Shown: positions 60,525 through 64,000 of the stretch, in pieces | Layout of the letters: every line of letters begins with the position of its first letter | Position numbering within the stretch: position 1 is the stretch's first letter | NCBI GenBank assembly: GCA_025403435.1 | Contig: CM046341.1 | Location: 18,251,460 to 18,315,459, forward strand | DNA from: Artocarpus heterophyllus | Taxonomy: Eukaryota; Streptophyta; Magnoliopsida; Rosales; Moraceae | DNA: 64,000 bases | Reading direction: 5' to 3' | Notes under the pieces: generated by a model | The model's input: the letters and a program-made list of their open reading frames with translations, nothing else | Told to the model about the DNA's origin: nothing | The model's database searches: none | Made by a program: the position numbers and the translations under genes

Positions 60525-62122
60525 TGTTAGTGATGTGTCCTAGGCCAATTATATAATGACCATATTTTGACTTTATTACATTTGTATTTTATTAATAAAG
60601 AGGCATTTTCATTATTGTTTTTTATTCTAATTCTATGAATAGTTAATTCTGCTTAAGGTCATCAAGTATGTGACTTGATAGTAAAACTCTTAGGTGAAAA
60701 TTTAATTCTATTCTAAATTATCCCTAGTCGGTCATTATTATTGGGATAATAATGAATGAAGACTAGTATGAAGTTTGACTAATGATTACATTTTACTAAT
60801 CATGTATATGAGATACTAAGTCAACTCATAGATACATATTTGAGAAATGATGTACTGGATTGACCCGCTATGAGAATACTGCATGAATAGTTATCATAAG
60901 TGATTCTCATCATAATAGTATTATCCTAGTCCTCTGACTTGAAATCACCATTGTTTCCTACATGACAAGTTCTATATTTTGACACATTTTAATATTATCT
61001 TTAACAGGATGATGGAATGGATTGTTTTTGGATATAGAGTGAATCATGTAAGGAATATGAGTGATTAAGAAGGAATGTGTCCCTCATTTATTATGAGAAA
61101 GATATCTACGGGCCCCTCGATAAGTTGGACTGAAGAAAAATGTATAGCCATACTGGAATGAATTGATAAGGGTTATCAATATCAGTCTACTTAAGATCGA
61201 GAAATAATATAATTGAATAGTATAAGGTTGACATAAACTATGCCTTATATTCAATCAAGGTATCTAGTGACAAAAGGACTTTAATACTTATTATGGATTA
61301 GATTGTGTCGGATTATTGACATTCGCATTACTTGGGTAATCATAATGTCTTGCTAGAGGCCGCTTATGATTTGTGCCAAAAATAGAATTTTAAGCCCACT
61401 ACCAACGTTATGTGAACCTACAGGGTCACACACTTAGAACAGACCAAAAACCAATTTTGGGTTTGCTGTGTCTAAGTTCAATGAACCTGATAATGTCCAG
61501 ATTCGAGGTACTAGATATGTCTAGGTTCATTGAATCTGACATTATCTAGATTCTCTAAATCATATTTGAATTATTGACATTATCTAAATTCTCTCAATCA
61601 TATTCAAATTACAGACATTGTCTAGATTCTCTAAATCATATTCGAATTACAATTTACCCTAGTTAAAATCTGTCTCTATCTCAAAGTCAATATATATATA
61701 TATATATATCTATTTTAGGGTTTCTAGCTTAATAAAGAAGAAAGAAGGCGTTCTACTATTCTAAAAGGCGAGAATATTAAAAAACCCTAAAAATTAGAGA
61801 GAGTCATTTAATGCAAAGGAGAGGTTGCTAGCACACTAATTTGTTTTGAGAGAGTCTGTTCATGTGGATACCTGCTGAGGGCGTTGCTCTAAGTAACAAT
61901 ATCTGAATCTGATCCCGAATACAAAAAGCTCAAGTTAGGGTGTCACTGGAGTAAACCCGCTCTCTTTCTTCCAGAAATCTTGCCCCTTTTTGTTATCCTT
62001 GTATGATTCTATGGCTTTCCTATCAATCTAATCGAATTGCATGAATCCCACGAGGGTTTTTTGGGAATTAATTTTAATTTTTCGTTGTTTATTTGAATCA
62101 CAAAATCCAACAAAACCCAACA
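60525..62122. repeat. Solo LTR (copia-type ends) inside CACTA-2
   Basis: 1598 bp from TGTTAGTGATGTG to CCCAACA, flanked by the perfect 5-bp duplication GTCGC at 60520-60524 and 62123-62127. There is no primer site or internal region, so recombination between two LTRs has removed the element. A TA run at about 61690-61710 could be its TATA region. The ends match the TGTTAG...CAACA of copia-1 but the body does not. Confidence 0.88.
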
Positions 62123-62559
62123 GTCGCTCTATACTTTTAGCTACTATAAATTTAGATTCAGAGACCACAAATGTCGTCACTGAATATATTCAGAGATGAA
62201 ATATGTTCTTATTTAGAGATGACAATTTTCGTCGTTGAATATTCACACCGACGACAATTGTTGTCGCTCAAAGTTAATTTCAGCAACGACAATTGTGTCA
62301 CTAAAATTAACTTTCAGCGATGACAATTGTCGTCGGTGTTTGTTTGTGTTTTTTGCTTACATTGTTTAAATTTTCATTCCCAGCCATAATAGACCTACAA
62401 GCAAATAACTACCAATTCACTAGATACATTCATTTATCATACTAATAACTAATAAAATTAGATATAAACAAAATAGAACTACATAGACAATAAGTTTATA
62501 TGTACATTAAGTCAACTAGTAAGTCTAGATCATAAAAGTAGAAACTAATCTCCTAAATT

Positions 62560-63990
62560 AGCGGTTTCATCATCACCATCATCATCATTGTTTTCTTCTT
62601 GAAGTGGATAGGAAGGCATAATAGGTGGAGGTGGTGGTCATGGTAGAGGAGGGAGGCATTGGTAAATCTAAATCTGGTACTAAACGCTTGATTATAGCTG
62701 TCATTTGGTTTTGATATTTGGCCATTTGATTCTGATATTGACTTTGTTGCGTGTTATATTAAGATTGTTCCTCCATTCATTGTTGCACTTGTTGAGAGAC
62801 TTGTGGTTGCTGTGAATGAGCCTCTTTAAGAGTAGCTACTACAAGGATGTCTTTCCTCATCCTCGGGCCCATTCCTTTCCTATGTCTTCTGTGCTATCTA
62901 AGCACATTCTCTGCTATCTCTTCTTCATTCATGAGATGTGCCCGAACTAGAAGCAAAAGCATATGCTGCTGTAGCTTGGGTTTGTTGAGTATGCATCTGA
63001 AGCATTTCATTCTGCACATTCCATTTGACAAAGTAAATTACAATCTAACTCAAAATTTCATAACTAAAACTTAATAAGTTATATGACTTACATGTCTAGC
63101 TTCCATAGCGTCATTAACCTATCTGCCATTTGAATATTGATGACACTGATGCCAATTTTCTAAAATTGAAAGCAACTCACCAGTCTTAGGATTTCTCTAT
63201 AAAGGGGATAAACTTGTGTTAAAACAATGCATATCTTAAAGGAAAAATGAAACATAGTTAAATAAATTTTTATTTATTACCTTTTGATATCTTAAATTAG
63301 CATACGATTGCATTCCATGACGACTTGGCTACTTCACATTTGCTCTGTTTCTTTTATTTGTCATTGACCTTTCTTGTTACAAAGATGAATTATTAAAATT
63401 AGTAGGTTACATCGATATATGTAATGATCATAAAAAATAGAGTTTATAACTTTAAACCTAAAAAGCTTCGTTGTAGAAGCGATCACAAGCAGCCTCCCAA
63501 TCTGTTTTTGTTTGTACATTGTCGGGACATTGCTTCTTCACATTAACTACATTGTTTGTCCCCCCTAATTACTTGAAGTATTCATGAAGGTCATTTTTCT
63601 ATTCCCTATACTGGTCTTGCGCATTACGATCTATTGATGCTGCCAATATAGGAGTCAAATCAAAATAAAAAAAGATGCTGTAATTTTATTATAAATACCA
63701 CAATTAATACAAGGTCGCTAAAATAATATATTATAAATAAAATATGAAATACTATTACTCATGTTTAAGGTAAAACTTGATCCTTGTATACTACGGGAAC
63801 CTTCTTTCAACTATCACAATATGGAGGAATTTTGGATCGCACCGCCTGACCTATACAATTACTTAAGCAAGTTGTGTTGTCCCCTAAGCCTTTATATGTC
63901 TTTCCTTGAGTGTCTAGGAATACCAGAAGTTTCCCTTTACTAGCACCAACAATCTTGTAGACATCCTTATTCTTTGTGCACCATAAACTT
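62560..63990 (-). pseudogene. CACTA-2 second gene (TNPA-like / Ptta-En-Spm transposase), 3' part
   Basis: Exon-like pieces on the minus strand, right to left: GKTYKGLGDNTTCLSNCIGQ with KKVPVVYKDQVLP (about 63770-63930), where the W before KK is TGA; NDLHEYFK and DWEAACDRFYNEAF (63465-63650); NKRNRANVK to SRHGMQSYANLRY (63290-63370), the RSKKNKxNRxK-type motif of this family; RNPKTGELLSILENWHQC (about 63150-63210); and a glutamine-rich C-terminus (QQPQVSQQVQQ and repeated QYQNQM, 62690-62810). In En/Spm this protein binds the subterminal repeats. Several stops indicate decay. The 5' part is outside the window. Confidence 0.75.
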
Positions 63991-64000
63991 TCTTATCGGC

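Larger units (their letters stand above)
60345..64000 (-). mobile_element. CACTA-2: CACTA transposon, 3' part, running out of the window
   Basis: CACTACAACAAAAATC at 60345 is a CACTA-type terminus. The next 180 bases and 62160-62335 carry subterminal palindromic repeats of the GCGACGACAATTGTCGTCGC kind in both orientations. A solo LTR interrupts the subterminal region. A minus-strand transposon gene follows (62560-63990). The other terminus is beyond 64000, so the 3-bp duplication cannot be checked. Confidence 0.8.

Overview
This is a repeat-rich nuclear window from a seed plant, most likely a dicot. The evidence is split, intron-bearing plant GH1 beta-glucosidase exons, an intronless plant cytosolic sulfotransferase, a decayed plastid ndhH piece, LTR elements primed by initiator-Met tRNA, and CACTA and Mutator-like DNA elements. 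No bacterial, CRISPR or rRNA features were seen, and I recognised no tRNA gene. All calls come from reading the sequence; no database search was possible.

Layout. 1-16480 is a degenerate Ty3-gypsy chromovirus (gypsy-1; its 5' LTR enters from outside the window). A 9.7-kb Ty1-copia element (copia-1, 603-10283) sits just after its primer site, with a perfect TTATG target duplication. 17247-27453 is a second gypsy (gypsy-2), itself split by a small CACTA transposon (23016-24979, target duplication TCA). A ~340-bp host segment occurs beside both gypsies (16484-16822 and 28066-28600); one copy carries an extra MITE. The only intact-looking host gene is the minus-strand sulfotransferase 29298-30242, with a TATA box at 30291-30300. 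LINE-derived sequence (31275-32035) is joined to a 5'-truncated sister of copia-1 (copia-2, 32036-39692). Copia-2 in turn interrupts a small minus-strand Ale-like copia (39693-40151).

40275-56145 holds two GH1 beta-glucosidase (BGLU11-like) genes in inverted orientation. The plus copy is only exons 1-2 and is broken. The minus copy keeps twelve recognisable exons, but its intron 9 is swollen to about 10 kb. That intron contains LINE sequence, an inverted-repeat element carrying a PPR gene fragment, and a 6.8-kb copia (copia-3, 45792-52614, target duplication TGATA). Exon 9 has an in-frame TAG. A plastid ndhH fragment lies in intron 10. The right flank has a Mutator-like element with a ten-unit tandem array (56855-58787) and the 3' part of a larger CACTA transposon (60345 to the window end). 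That CACTA carries a 1.6-kb solo LTR with target duplication GTCGC.

The most interesting signals are in noncoding parts of the retroelements. (1) Both copia-1-family leaders have consecutive hairpins whose loops carry the palindrome CCTAGG, with arm substitutions that keep pairing. (2) Arrays of TCGGCAGGCCGA-like units lie in the copia leader, occur as the reverse complement in the copia U3, and recur in the unrelated gypsy-2 LTR. (3) The copia-3 leader has eight GC-rich hairpins; in the sense RNA two carry cUUCGg and cGAAAg tetraloops. (4) Premature stops are nearly all explained by C-to-T or G-to-A changes, as expected from methylation-driven decay.
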